The position numbers and the translations under genes were made by a program. The notes under the pieces were generated by a model. It ran no database searches, was not told the origin of the DNA, and worked only from the letters and a program-made list of their open reading frames with translations. DNA of 9,565 bases from Gammaproteobacteria bacterium (GTDB lineage: Bacteria; Pseudomonadota; Gammaproteobacteria; HK1): contig JAGRHX010000564.1 in NCBI GenBank assembly GCA_020444775.1, positions 1 to 9,565 on the forward strand, written 5' to 3'. The number at the start of each line of letters is the position of its first letter. Position 1 is the stretch's first letter. Of this stretch, positions 1 to 7,359 are shown piece by piece.

Positions 1-812
<812 letters not shown>

Positions 813-1072
813 GAGTATCGTCCCTCCCTACTGTGCGCACCGAATCGGGTTGAATTCTATCCCGGCTTGCCGCTTCGATCGCCCATTCCTTTGGCGTGCC
901 CCCATCCACCGCCCTCATCCACTGAGATGGCGCATCGCTCGCCGCGCCCGTCGGGCCGACCTATGATGAGGCTTCCGCCCGGCCCATCGATGACAATCCC
1001 AGCAGAGGATTCCGCCCACAGGGTTCAGCCCGGGGGATGCCACCCAGAGGATGCTGCAATGAGGACTCGCCA
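813..1072. other. Divergent intergenic region between two LLM genes
   Basis: 260 bases with no convincing gene. It must contain the promoters of both flanking genes. Weak candidates: TAGAAT on the minus strand at 855-860 (5 of 6 match to a sigma-70 -10 box) for the first gene, and TATGAT at 962-967 for the second. Neither has a recognisable -35 box at 17 bases. A short perfect palindrome GCCCGTCGGGC sits at 946-956, just upstream of the TATGAT, and could be an operator or chance in GC-rich DNA. No regulator gene is present next to it. Confidence 0.35.
820..829 (-). promoter_or_regulatory. Shine-Dalgarno fixing the GTG start of the first LLM gene
   Basis: On the minus strand the sequence AGGGAGGGA lies 8 bases before the GTG at 812-810. 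It is a strong match to the anti-Shine-Dalgarno sequence, and no ATG in this frame lies nearby, so it decides the non-ATG start. Confidence 0.7.
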
Positions 1073-1939
1073 ATGAAGCTCGGTGTATTCGCAACCTTCA
1101 TGTCACCCAATGCGACGCCCGCCATGATCGCGGACTTCGCCCGAAGCGCCGAGCAAGCCGGGCTGGAGTCGCTGTGGATGGGTGAGCACGTGGTGCTGTT
1201 CGACGAGATGGAGTTCCCCTATCCGAGCAGCAAGGATGGCAAGGTGCCGGTGCCACCCGGTGGTGGCCTGCTCGATACCGTGGCCACCTTCGGCTTCATC
1301 GCCGCCGCCACCCACCGGATCCGACTCGGCACCGGCGTCACCCTGGTGCCACAGCGCAATCCGGTCTACACCGCCAAGGAATTCGCGACCCTGGACTGGC
1401 TGAGCGGTGGCCGCATCGATTTCGGCATCGGCGTGGGCTGGTGTAAGGAGGAGGTGCTCGCCTGTGGCTACACCTTCGAGGATCGCGGCCGGCGTTGCGA
1501 CGAGTTCCTGCAGGTCATGCAGCGGCTGTGGCGCGACGAGCTGGCTGCCTTCGAAGGTGAGCACTACACGCTCGCCGCATGCCGCATGGATCCCAAACCG
1601 GTCCAACCCGATGGCCTGCCGATCATCGTCGGTGGTCACAGTCGCGCAGGCCTGCGGCGCGCGGCGCGTCACGGCAGTGGCTGGTACGGCTTCAACCTGG
1701 ACCTTCAAAAGACCGGGGCGCTGCTCGCTGACCTGGACGTCGAGCTCACCAGGCAGGGACGTGACCGCACCGGCTTCGAGATCGTCATCACCCCGCCGTT
1801 GAAGTCCGACGAGCAGACACTGCAAGGCTACGCCGAGCTTGGCGTCGATCGTCTGGTCCTGCACCTGGGCAGTCAGCGTCCGGAGCGCGTGGACCAGCGG
1901 CTGGGTGAGCTACAGACCCTGGTCACGCGGCTCGCCTGA
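1073..1939 (+). CDS. LLM class flavin/F420-type oxidoreductase, Rv2161c-like family
   Basis: A complete 288-residue protein of the luciferase-like TIM-barrel fold, expected to bind FMN or F420 and to oxidise or reduce a small organic substrate in the cytoplasm. Motifs seen: N-terminal MKLGVFATFM strand; GLESLWMGEHV at residues 30-40; RIRLGTGVTLVPQRNP at 82-97; LSGGRIDFGIGVGW at 110-123, followed by a KEE segment; and LPIIVGGHS in the second half. The order and spacing fit the family known as 'LLM class F420-dependent oxidoreductase' (Rv2161c type), and the length is normal for it. The F420 label is inherited from actinobacterial members; FMN is at least as likely here. ATG 1073 is preferred over the in-frame ATG at 1037 because GAGGA lies just upstream and because MKLGVF begins the first barrel strand. 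The gene ends convergent with the following LLM gene. Confidence 0.92.
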   Translation: MKLGVFATFMSPNATPAMIADFARSAEQAGLESLWMGEHVVLFDEMEFPYPSSKDGKVPVPPGGGLLDTVATFGFIAAATHRIRLGTGVTLVPQRNPVYTAKEFATLDWLSGGRIDFGIGVGWCKEEVLACGYTFEDRGRRCDEFLQVMQRLWRDELAAFEGEHYTLAACRMDPKPVQPDGLPIIVGGHSRAGLRRAARHGSGWYGFNLDLQKTGALLADLDVELTRQGRDRTGFEIVITPPLKSDEQTLQGYAELGVDRLVLHLGSQRPERVDQRLGELQTLVTRLA

Positions 1940-1957
1940 GGCGCGGGAAGCGCGAGC

Positions 1958-1983
1958 ACCGGCCCAGGGCAGCCCGGGCCGGT
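1958..1983. terminator. GC-rich hairpin between convergent LLM genes
   Basis: ACCGGCCC (1958-1965) and GGGCCGGT (1976-1983) form a perfect 8-bp stem with a 10-base loop. It lies in the 77-base gap between two genes that end facing each other, so it could stop transcription in both directions. There is no T-run on either side, so it is not a canonical intrinsic terminator; its position is the main support. Confidence 0.5.
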
Positions 1984-2016
1984 CTGGCGCGTTCGGAATG
2001 CCTCATCGAGCCCCCA

Positions 2017-3042
2017 TCAAGCCGCCTTCAGCCGCGGCAGCACCGAGCTTGCGAACAATCGCACCGCGCGCTCGTATTGCGCATACGGCATACCGATCCA
2101 GTGCATGCGCACGCACAGCTCGTTCAGCGACAGCGCTCGCTTGTAGGCCAGCAGGCGTTCGCTCACATGGTCGGGATCGCCGACGATGAAACGGTCCTCG
2201 GCGAGCGCCTCTATAGGCGCGCTGAAGGTCTGCCCTGGTGGTAACACGTCGTCCTGCCCCCAGCTCGCGTACGACTGATACTTGCGCGCGATATACGGAT
2301 AGGCCTCACGCTGGGCGGTCTGCATGTCCGGCCCGACGTAGGTCTCCAAGGTGACTCTCTGGATGGGCGCCGGATACGGCTTGCCGGCCTGGGCCAGGGC
2401 CTCCCGGTAGAGATCGATTTGTCGACTCAACACCTCCAGCGTGGAGTGCCCGGCCAGGGTCAGACCGTCGGCCACCCGCGCGGTGCGCTCGACCATCGCA
2501 TCGGCGCTGGCGGCGAGCACGATCGGCGGACGCGGCTTCTGCAGCGGGCGGATGCCGATGCCCACCCCGTTCAGCCTGAAGTGCTGACCGTCATGATCGA
2601 CCGTGTCCTCGGTCCACAGTCTCTTGACCAGCTCCAACGATTCGAGAAACCGTGACAATCGCGTGCCGGGCGCGACCCCGAAGCTCGCGAACTCCTCTTC
2701 CCGATAGCCACGACCGAAGCCAACGCACAGATTGCCACCGCTGATGACGTCGAGGGTCGCCAGGGTCTCGGCAATCTCGACCGGGTGATGAAGGGTGAGC
2801 TCGATGATGTTGGTGCCCAGACGCATTCCGGGCACCTCGGCCGCGACCCGCGACAGCAACGGCACGCAATGCAGGTACTGGTTGGGCGCGGCCAGCAGGT
2901 GCTGTGGAGCCTCCAGGAAATCGAAGCCGACCTCACGCGCGCAGCGGGCCATCTGCAGGACATTGTGAAAACGTGCCGCGATGTCATCCTCGGCGCCGTG
3001 CTCCACCGACAGCAACAAACCCACCTTGAATGGCTCACTCAT
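2017..3042 (-). CDS. LLM class flavin-dependent oxidoreductase (341 aa)
   Basis: A complete luciferase-like oxidoreductase or monooxygenase, predicted cytoplasmic and FMN-dependent. Seen in the protein: first barrel strand FKVGLLLSVEHG at residues 5-16; GFDFLEAPQHLL at 39-50; MRLGTNIIELTLHHPVEIAE at 73-92; LDVISGGNLCVGFGRGY at 97-113; RFLESLELVKRLWTED region near 130-147; and PPIVLAASAD in the middle, which corresponds to the phosphate-binding region of the family. The ATG at 3042 has GGGAG about 8 bases upstream. It belongs to a different subfamily from its two LLM neighbours: the motifs are shared but flanking sequence is not obviously alike, so a recent tandem duplication is unlikely. No substrate can be named. 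The 138 bases on its 5' side hold no gene and show no clear promoter. Confidence 0.9.
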   Translation of the reverse strand: MSEPFKVGLLLSVEHGAEDDIAARFHNVLQMARCAREVGFDFLEAPQHLLAAPNQYLHCVPLLSRVAAEVPGMRLGTNIIELTLHHPVEIAETLATLDVISGGNLCVGFGRGYREEEFASFGVAPGTRLSRFLESLELVKRLWTEDTVDHDGQHFRLNGVGIGIRPLQKPRPPIVLAASADAMVERTARVADGLTLAGHSTLEVLSRQIDLYREALAQAGKPYPAPIQRVTLETYVGPDMQTAQREAYPYIARKYQSYASWGQDDVLPPGQTFSAPIEALAEDRFIVGDPDHVSERLLAYKRALSLNELCVRMHWIGMPYAQYERAVRLFASSVLPRLKAA

Positions 3043-3151
3043 GCATCAATCTCCCGTTCTGGTACCACTGCGCGAAGGTCCCGACGGCGTCTGAGCCCTC
3101 CGCGCGCGACATCGTCCGCTCGTCATCGCCACATCGGCGAACGTCAACAGG

Positions 3152-3178
3152 CTCCGGGGGCCGTGCCCGGGCTCGGAG
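3152..3178 (-). terminator. Possible hairpin downstream of gspB
   Basis: CTCCG (3152-3156) pairs with CGGAG (3174-3178), and GGGC (3158-3161) with GCCC (3165-3168) around a 3-base loop. It begins 2 bases past the gspB stop codon on the minus strand. The internal loop is asymmetric and no T-run follows, so this may be only GC-rich sequence. Confidence 0.25.
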
Positions 3179-3180
3179 GC

Positions 3181-4356
3181 TCAGGGCCGAACGCTGAGGC
3201 TCAATCGCACCCGGCCGTCGTCGACCAGCACGCCATCGCGCGTGATGCGCGCGATCTGCCAGCGCTCGTCCAGCCGATCCCCCTCGGCGTAGCGTCGCCC
3301 ATTGACGATGACGAATCGCCGTGCAGGTTGCTCGGCGAAACGATGCACCGCGATCCGATAGCGCCTGCCGAGCTCGGCCGGCGCGACGCTCGCGGCCTCG
3401 TGCTCCCCTGCACCCGCGCCGCCGATGCTCGCCGGCACGCTGCCGGTCGATCGCACGGCGGCGCCGATCGGGCTCACGGCTGGCGGCGTCGCGGCCACTT
3501 CGCTCGGCTTGGCCTTGACCGGCCGCGGCGCCGGTTCGACCGCCACACGCGGCGGGTCAGTGACCGTCTCGGCACGATCGTCCAGGCGTGCCTTTATGGC
3601 AAGCAGATCCCTTTTCAGGTCCGCGAGCTCCGGTGACAGACCCGGATCGTCGTTCGCCGACCGCCCGACGCGCGCCTCACCCGGAGCCGCGGCGCTCTGC
3701 CGCGACGGCATCCGCTGGCCGCCCGCTGTCGGCTCGGCGGCCCGCCGGATCGGTTCCGCACCGGCAGGCGTCGGCACCCGGGTCGTCGCCAGACGGTTCG
3801 TCGATGCCGGCACGCCGGTGTCGGCTGCTGCCCACGACGACGGCTGCGCCGCCACCGCCTCGGGTGTGGGGCGATGGCCCCGGGCGTCGACCGCGGGACC
3901 GGGCGATGGCGCATCGGGCCAGGCCGGCGTCTCGAGCACCGGCTCGCTCATCGACCCGGCCACGGGCTCACGCGCAGCGTCGAGTGGAGGGACCATCGGC
4001 GCGTCGAACGGGACCTCGAGCGGCGACGCCGGCGGCAGCCCGTCGACCGACGTCACCGATCGTTGGATCGGATCCGCTCGTGTCGAGCGGTCCGTATCGA
4101 TGTCCGCCGAACGCGCGGGCGGCGGCACCGGCGCCTCGCGCAGCACGCCATGGACCGCCAGGCCCAAGGCCAGGCACGCCAGCAACAGGGCCAGCCACGC
4201 CGGCCAGCCCTGCCACCAGACGCTCGGTCGCGCAGGGGTGACAGGCGCCGCCTCCGAGCGCCCGGCATCGACCATCGGGCGACTGTGCAAGCCCGGAACC
4301 TCGCCCCGCTTCGGTCGACGCTCGCTCTTGTCCAGTGCATCGAGGATGATCGACAC
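3181..4356 (-). CDS. gspB: General secretion pathway protein GspB (GspA partner)
   Basis: Bitopic inner-membrane partner of the GspA ATPase. In characterised systems the GspAB complex binds peptidoglycan and helps place the type II secretion secretin in the outer membrane. Seen in the 391-residue protein: an N-terminal MSIILDALDKSE motif, strongly characteristic of GspB; a basic, proline-containing cytoplasmic stretch; one membrane segment at residues 51-72; a long Pro/Ala/Arg-rich periplasmic linker with a short helical heptad-like piece around 245-265; and at 332-391 a beta-rich T2SSB-like domain containing RRFVIVNGRRYAEGD and DGVLVDDGRVRL. The start is a GTG at 4354-4356, two bases after the gspA stop codon, which indicates translational coupling within one operon. 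The linker makes it longer than many GspB proteins. There is no other gsp gene downstream. High confidence from both the two terminal motifs and the gspA neighbour. Confidence 0.9.
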   Translation of the reverse strand: MSIILDALDKSERRPKRGEVPGLHSRPMVDAGRSEAAPVTPARPSVWWQGWPAWLALLLACLALGLAVHGVLREAPVPPPARSADIDTDRSTRADPIQRSVTSVDGLPPASPLEVPFDAPMVPPLDAAREPVAGSMSEPVLETPAWPDAPSPGPAVDARGHRPTPEAVAAQPSSWAAADTGVPASTNRLATTRVPTPAGAEPIRRAAEPTAGGQRMPSRQSAAAPGEARVGRSANDDPGLSPELADLKRDLLAIKARLDDRAETVTDPPRVAVEPAPRPVKAKPSEVAATPPAVSPIGAAVRSTGSVPASIGGAGAGEHEAASVAPAELGRRYRIAVHRFAEQPARRFVIVNGRRYAEGDRLDERWQIARITRDGVLVDDGRVRLSLSVRP

Positions 4357-4358
4357 GC

Positions 4359-6743
4359 TCAGCGTTCCTGCGTGGCGGCGCCAGCGGCCGACGCGGCGGG
4401 CGAATCCATCGTGCCGGGTGAGCTGGGACGCGGCGGAAACGGTGCGGGCAACGCCGCCCGGACAGCACCGTGTCGCGATACGGCACCGTTATCGACGCTG
4501 GCACCGCTGCCGCCGGCAAGCCTGTCGCGATCCTGCAAAAGCAGCGTCGGCCGCTCCGGCATGCCCAAGACCGAGGTCAGCATCGCCAGCGTCATCGGCC
4601 CTGCGATGCCGTCGGTATCGAGTCCATAATGCGCCTGCAGGGTCTGGATACGCTCCACGAGCGGCGCATTCTGCAGCGCCGCCAGGCGGGCCGGCGGCAA
4701 GCCGGCAGCCTGCACCAGCCAGCGCATCAGGGCGCCCTCCAGCCAGTCACGGGATCCGCTCGCGGGCCAGGGCTTGATCAGGGTCAGGCCGTCCTCGGGC
4801 GGTCGCCATAGCAGGGTATAGCGTGCGCCGGCCTGTGACCGCAGCCAGTCGCGCGACAGCCAACGCGCGGCGTCTGGAGTTGCCAGCCGCACTCGGTCTG
4901 CATCCATTGCCAGCACCACCACATGACTCGGCTCGGCCAGAGCGCTCGCCGTGATCGCGCGATTCGCGGCCACGCCGGTGTTGTCCGGGCCCGGATCCCG
5001 TCGCAGCTCGATGGATACCGGGCGGTCGAAGGCCAGCGCCCGGGCCAGACCACCGTCGCCCTCCAGGCAGGCCAGCCCACTCTCAGCCACCTGGGCACAC
5101 AAGCTCTGGCCGGCGGCAAGCGACAGTCCCCAGGCGGCGGCCAGTCGTTGCTGCGCGCCGCGTGCCGTCAGCGTCACCTGTTGTGCCCGGGGCAGTGCCG
5201 GCAGGCCGCCCGGAACAGCCGACTCAGGTGGTGCCAGCGCCGCGGGCCGATCCGCCCGCCCGGCCGCAAGCGGGCTCATCAGCGCCGGCTCTATGCCCAT
5301 CGCGGCAAACGGCCCGACCGGCATCGCATGCGCGGCACCCTCCAGGCGCGGCGTCGACGCGTCGGCCCGACGTGCCGACAGCCCCGGTCCACCACCGCCC
5401 ACCACGTCCCCGGCCAATGGGAACGGTGCCGGTCGGACTACCAACTCGCGCCCGGCTCCCGCACCGTCACCGCCGCCGTTCGCGGCGGCCACCAATCCGC
5501 CATCTGATCCGCCATTCGCTCCCTTGGAGGCAGCCTCGAGACCGCTCGGGCGCCGAGTCCGCGGCGCGTCGGCCACGGCCGCCACGTCGGCGGTGGCCGG
5601 GTCACGATCGCCAGTCCACGCCAGCAGCTCGGGCGCGACGGTCTCGCGCCGCGTGTCACGCAACAACAGCACCCCGACGCCGACCGCCAGCACGGCAATC
5701 GCCAGCACCGCGGCCAGACGTCGTCTGTCCGGTTGGCGCCGTGACCTGTGGACCTCGCCTGGGCCGTTGGCAGGCCGTTCGGCTGGCATTCGAGGTGGCG
5801 AGGCCGGGCCGGCATCCGTCGCCACGCGCGACGTGGCAGGCTCGGTTCCGCCCGCACCGGCGCTGCCGGCCCCAGCACCAACAGCGGCGGCCGGCAGATC
5901 AAGCTCGGCGTGGGCCAGGCTCACCAGCTGCGCGTCCACCTCGGCAGACTCACGGACGAAGGCACCGAGCAGGGCGCGATCCGCCAGCATGTTGATGACC
6001 CTGGGGATCCCGCCGGAGAGTCGATGCACCGTGCGCAGCGCCTCGGCATCGAACGGACAGCGCTCACAGCCCGCGACCGAGAGTCGGTGCCGCACGTAGT
6101 GCGCGGTCTGTGCGGCGTCCAGCGGACGCAGATGGAATCGCGCGGTCACCCGCTGGGCAATCTGGCGCATGGCCGGCGCGCTCAGCATCTGCTTGAGCTC
6201 CGGCTGACCGATGAGAAAGATCTGCAGCAGCTTCTTCTCGTCGGTCTCGAGGTTGGTCAGCAGACGCAAGGTCTCCAGGACCTCCGGGCGCAGATTCTGG
6301 GCCTCGTCGACGATCACCACGGTGCGCCGACCACGCCGGCTGGCATCGAGCAGATACTGATACAGCGCATCGGTGAGCTGCTTCAGCGAATGCGCGTCGA
6401 AGCGCGAGGATGGCTCCGCGGCCGGCGCGGATGTCTGCGCGACGACGCCGACCGAGCCGCCGAGCTCTTGGAGAATCGACAGCAACAGCTCGGCCGCGCT
6501 CTGTAGCGGGTTGAAGATCAGCGCCACGTCGACGTCATCCGGCAGCTGGCGCAGCAAGGTCCTGCAGATCGTGGTCTTGCCGGTGCCGACCTCGCCGGTC
6601 AGCTGGACGAAGCCACCGCCTTCGCGTAGCCCGTACAGCAGATGCGCCAGCGCCTCGCGATGACGCTCGCTGAGAAAGACGAAGCGCGGATTGGGCGCCA
6701 GCGAGAAAGGCGATTCGCGAAGCTCGAACTGGGCTTCATACAT
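4359..6743 (-). CDS. gspA: GspA/ExeA-type ATPase with periplasmic peptidoglycan-binding domain
   Basis: Inner-membrane AAA+ ATPase that, with GspB, interacts with peptidoglycan and assists assembly of the type II secretion secretin (known for the ExeAB/GspAB family). Seen in the 794 residues: N-terminal ExeA signature with SPFSLAPNPRFVFLSERH (11-28); Walker A GEVGTGKT (50-57); Walker B VVIVDEAQ (142-149); LIGQPEL (178-184), a sensor-1-like segment; SGGIPR (243-248), sensor-2-like; Ala/Gly-rich cytoplasmic linker (284-340); one membrane segment (342-361); a long low-complexity periplasmic linker (362-520); a globular region ending in RYTLLWRPP (641-649), typical of the family; and a PG_binding_1-like segment (690-727) with LQAHYGLDTDGIAGPMT. 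A proline-rich tail of about 65 residues follows. ExeA relatives are usually near 550 residues, so this one is long through its linkers and tail. ATG 6743 begins the family motif MYE, although its ribosome binding site is weak. Confidence 0.93.
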   Translation of the reverse strand: MYEAQFELRESPFSLAPNPRFVFLSERHREALAHLLYGLREGGGFVQLTGEVGTGKTTICRTLLRQLPDDVDVALIFNPLQSAAELLLSILQELGGSVGVVAQTSAPAAEPSSRFDAHSLKQLTDALYQYLLDASRRGRRTVVIVDEAQNLRPEVLETLRLLTNLETDEKKLLQIFLIGQPELKQMLSAPAMRQIAQRVTARFHLRPLDAAQTAHYVRHRLSVAGCERCPFDAEALRTVHRLSGGIPRVINMLADRALLGAFVRESAEVDAQLVSLAHAELDLPAAAVGAGAGSAGAGGTEPATSRVATDAGPASPPRMPAERPANGPGEVHRSRRQPDRRRLAAVLAIAVLAVGVGVLLLRDTRRETVAPELLAWTGDRDPATADVAAVADAPRTRRPSGLEAASKGANGGSDGGLVAAANGGGDGAGAGRELVVRPAPFPLAGDVVGGGGPGLSARRADASTPRLEGAAHAMPVGPFAAMGIEPALMSPLAAGRADRPAALAPPESAVPGGLPALPRAQQVTLTARGAQQRLAAAWGLSLAAGQSLCAQVAESGLACLEGDGGLARALAFDRPVSIELRRDPGPDNTGVAANRAITASALAEPSHVVVLAMDADRVRLATPDAARWLSRDWLRSQAGARYTLLWRPPEDGLTLIKPWPASGSRDWLEGALMRWLVQAAGLPPARLAALQNAPLVERIQTLQAHYGLDTDGIAGPMTLAMLTSVLGMPERPTLLLQDRDRLAGGSGASVDNGAVSRHGAVRAALPAPFPPRPSSPGTMDSPAASAAGAATQER

Positions 6744-6788
6744 CCAGGCGTTTCCGGTCGGTTGGCACGCGAGTCCATGTGGGTGCGG

Positions 6789-6800
6789 TCATTCTAGACC
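6789..6800. repeat. Copy 1 of a TCATTCT(A/G)GACC motif upstream of gspA
   Basis: TCATTCTAGACC here matches TCATTCTGGACC at 6880-6891 in 11 of 12 bases. In this copy the motif is flanked as GGTC-ATTCTA-GACC, a small inverted repeat. Read on the minus strand its centre is TAGAAT, a 5-of-6 match to a sigma-70 -10 box, 48-53 bases upstream of the gspA start codon. No good -35 box is seen at 17 bases (CTGGTC). It may be a regulator site overlapping the gspA promoter, or coincidence. Confidence 0.35.
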
Positions 6801-6871
6801 CTCTGCGCGGCGCGACCAGCCATCAGGCCCTCCCCCCTGATTCGCCAGTGCCCGCGCGCCCGGTCCCCGCT

Positions 6872-6881
6872 GAACCGGTTC
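6872..6881. promoter_or_regulatory. Dyad operator candidate GAACCGGTTC (upstream activator site 1)
   Basis: A perfect 10-base palindrome, located 201-210 bases upstream of the predicted sigma-54 transcription start at 7082. Sigma-54 activators typically bind paired dyads 100-200 bases upstream of the promoter. The flanking CTGAACCGGTTCA resembles CTGAGCCGGTCA at the next dyad. The activator cannot be named; the sequence does not match the classic NtrC or NifA sites. Confidence 0.45.
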
Positions 6882-6891
6882 ATTCTGGACC
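6880..6891. repeat. Copy 2 of the TCATTCT(A/G)GACC motif
   Basis: Second copy of the motif at 6789-6800 (one mismatch, same orientation, 91 bases apart). It lies between, and partly overlaps, the two dyads. Its flanks also give an imperfect inverted repeat, CGGT at 6876-6879 and ACCG at 6889-6892. Confidence 0.35.
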
Positions 6892-6894
6892 GAT

Positions 6895-6911
6895 CGGCTC
6901 AGTCTGAGCCG
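6895..6911. promoter_or_regulatory. Dyad operator candidate CGGCTCAG-T-CTGAGCCG (upstream activator site 2)
   Basis: A perfect 8-bp inverted repeat around one central base, positioned at about -187 to -171 from the predicted sigma-54 start. It is not followed by a T-run and no gene ends here, so an operator is more likely than a terminator. With the palindrome at 6872-6881 it forms a pair, as expected for binding of a hexamer-forming enhancer-binding protein. Confidence 0.5.
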
Positions 6912-7002
6912 GTCACCCTTCATGCAATCCCCCCGGCCGATCACCCTGGCACCACCATGAGACGCCTGCCAAGCATCGAGACGCAAGACAATAGTGTTTT
7001 TC

Positions 7003-7015
7003 AATCAATCACTTG
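7003..7015 (+). promoter_or_regulatory. IHF binding site, perfect core consensus
   Basis: AATCAATCACTTG fits the IHF consensus WATCAANNNNTTR at every defined position, in the one clearly AT-rich patch of the region, with a T-tract just upstream (6996-7001). It lies at about -79 to -67 from the predicted sigma-54 start, between the dyads and the promoter. That is where IHF bends DNA to bring a bound activator to sigma-54 RNA polymerase. Confidence 0.6.
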
Positions 7016-7055
7016 TGCGCTCCACCCAGGGTCGTCCAGCCGATTCGCGCAGGCC

Positions 7056-7071
7056 TGGCACGGGCTGTGCT
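7056..7071 (+). promoter_or_regulatory. Sigma-54 (RpoN) -24/-12 promoter
   Basis: TGGCACG-GGCT-GTGCT matches the RpoN consensus TGGCACGNNNNTTGCW in all but one defined base. The invariant GG (7057-7058) and GC (7069-7070) have the required 10 bases between them. The predicted transcription start is about 7082, giving a leader of about 59 bases to the ATG at 7141 or 170 bases to the ATG at 7252. It reads toward the large secreted-protein gene. The upstream IHF site and paired dyads complete an enhancer-dependent layout. Confidence 0.7.
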
Positions 7072-7126
7072 CTACCCTCCTCGACCGCCACCACACAAAC
7101 AACCCATGGCGGACGTATCGAGGCCG

Positions 7127-7132
7127 AAGGAG
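7127..7132 (+). promoter_or_regulatory. Shine-Dalgarno AAGGAG before an alternative start at 7141
   Basis: AAGGAG lies 8 bases before ATG 7141, which is in frame with the large secreted-protein gene. It is a better ribosome binding site than the one before ATG 7252 (AAGGA at 7237-7241, 10 bases away). It raises the possibility that translation begins 37 codons earlier than annotated. Confidence 0.5.
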
Positions 7133-7251
7133 CCGTTGTCATGAAGACCTTTTCACGAGCCGCCCGCTGCGCGGCAGACCACCCGAACAACCGTGAGTCC
7201 ATGTCCTGCCTGCGAGTGAAACCGAGCGACACCATCAAGGAAGAATCCACC

Positions 7252-7359
7252 ATGTCAGCGTCAGCCACCAACGCCCGAAACCCACGTCCCGATAGCCCAC
7301 GCCGTGTGCTGAGCGCGGCAATCGGTGCCTGCCTGCTGGTCTCGTCCGCGGCGTACGCA
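7252..7359 (+). other. Signal peptide of the large secreted protein
   Basis: 36 residues if translation starts at 7252: an 18-residue n-region rich in Arg and Pro, an h-region from residue 19, and a cleavage site after A-Y-A (residues 34-36). The paired arginines are weakly Tat-like, but the rest of the motif is poor, so Sec export is favoured. Confidence 0.75.

Noticed and set aside
1103..1864. 253-codon open frame on the minus strand opposite the second LLM gene
   Set aside because: It lies wholly antisense to a clear LLM gene and its protein has no family motif. Long antisense frames are common in GC-rich DNA.
3425..6099. Long plus-strand open frames (up to 450 codons) opposite gspB and gspA
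   Set aside because: Their products are Arg/Ala/Pro/Ser-rich with no fold signature, and they mirror the well supported gspAB genes.
4359..6743. Alternative identity of the ATPase as an exosortase (PEP-CTERM) system ATPase or MshM
   Set aside because: The periplasmic WRPP and peptidoglycan-binding segments, together with the adjacent GspB, fit GspA better.
6762..6778. TGGCACGCGAG-type sequence resembling a second sigma-54 promoter
   Set aside because: The GG is not followed by GC after 10 bases; the -12 element is missing.
6922..6938. Possible minus-strand sigma-54 promoter (TTGCA with upstream GG) toward gspA
   Set aside because: The GG-GC spacing is 11 instead of 10 bases and the -24 context is poor; sigma-54 does not tolerate this well.
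6945..6962. TGGCACCACCATGAG, another possible -24 box
   Set aside because: No GC at the required spacing, so it cannot be a -24/-12 promoter.
6957..7196. 79-codon plus-strand frame across the divergent regulatory region
   Set aside because: It runs through the IHF and sigma-54 elements, its protein is uninformative, and its start has no convincing ribosome binding site.
7318..7332. Lipobox-like I-G-A-C (residues 24-27) in the signal peptide of the large protein
   Set aside because: The hydrophobic segment continues well past the cysteine to an AYA cleavage site, and the stretch before it is too short for a normal lipoprotein signal.
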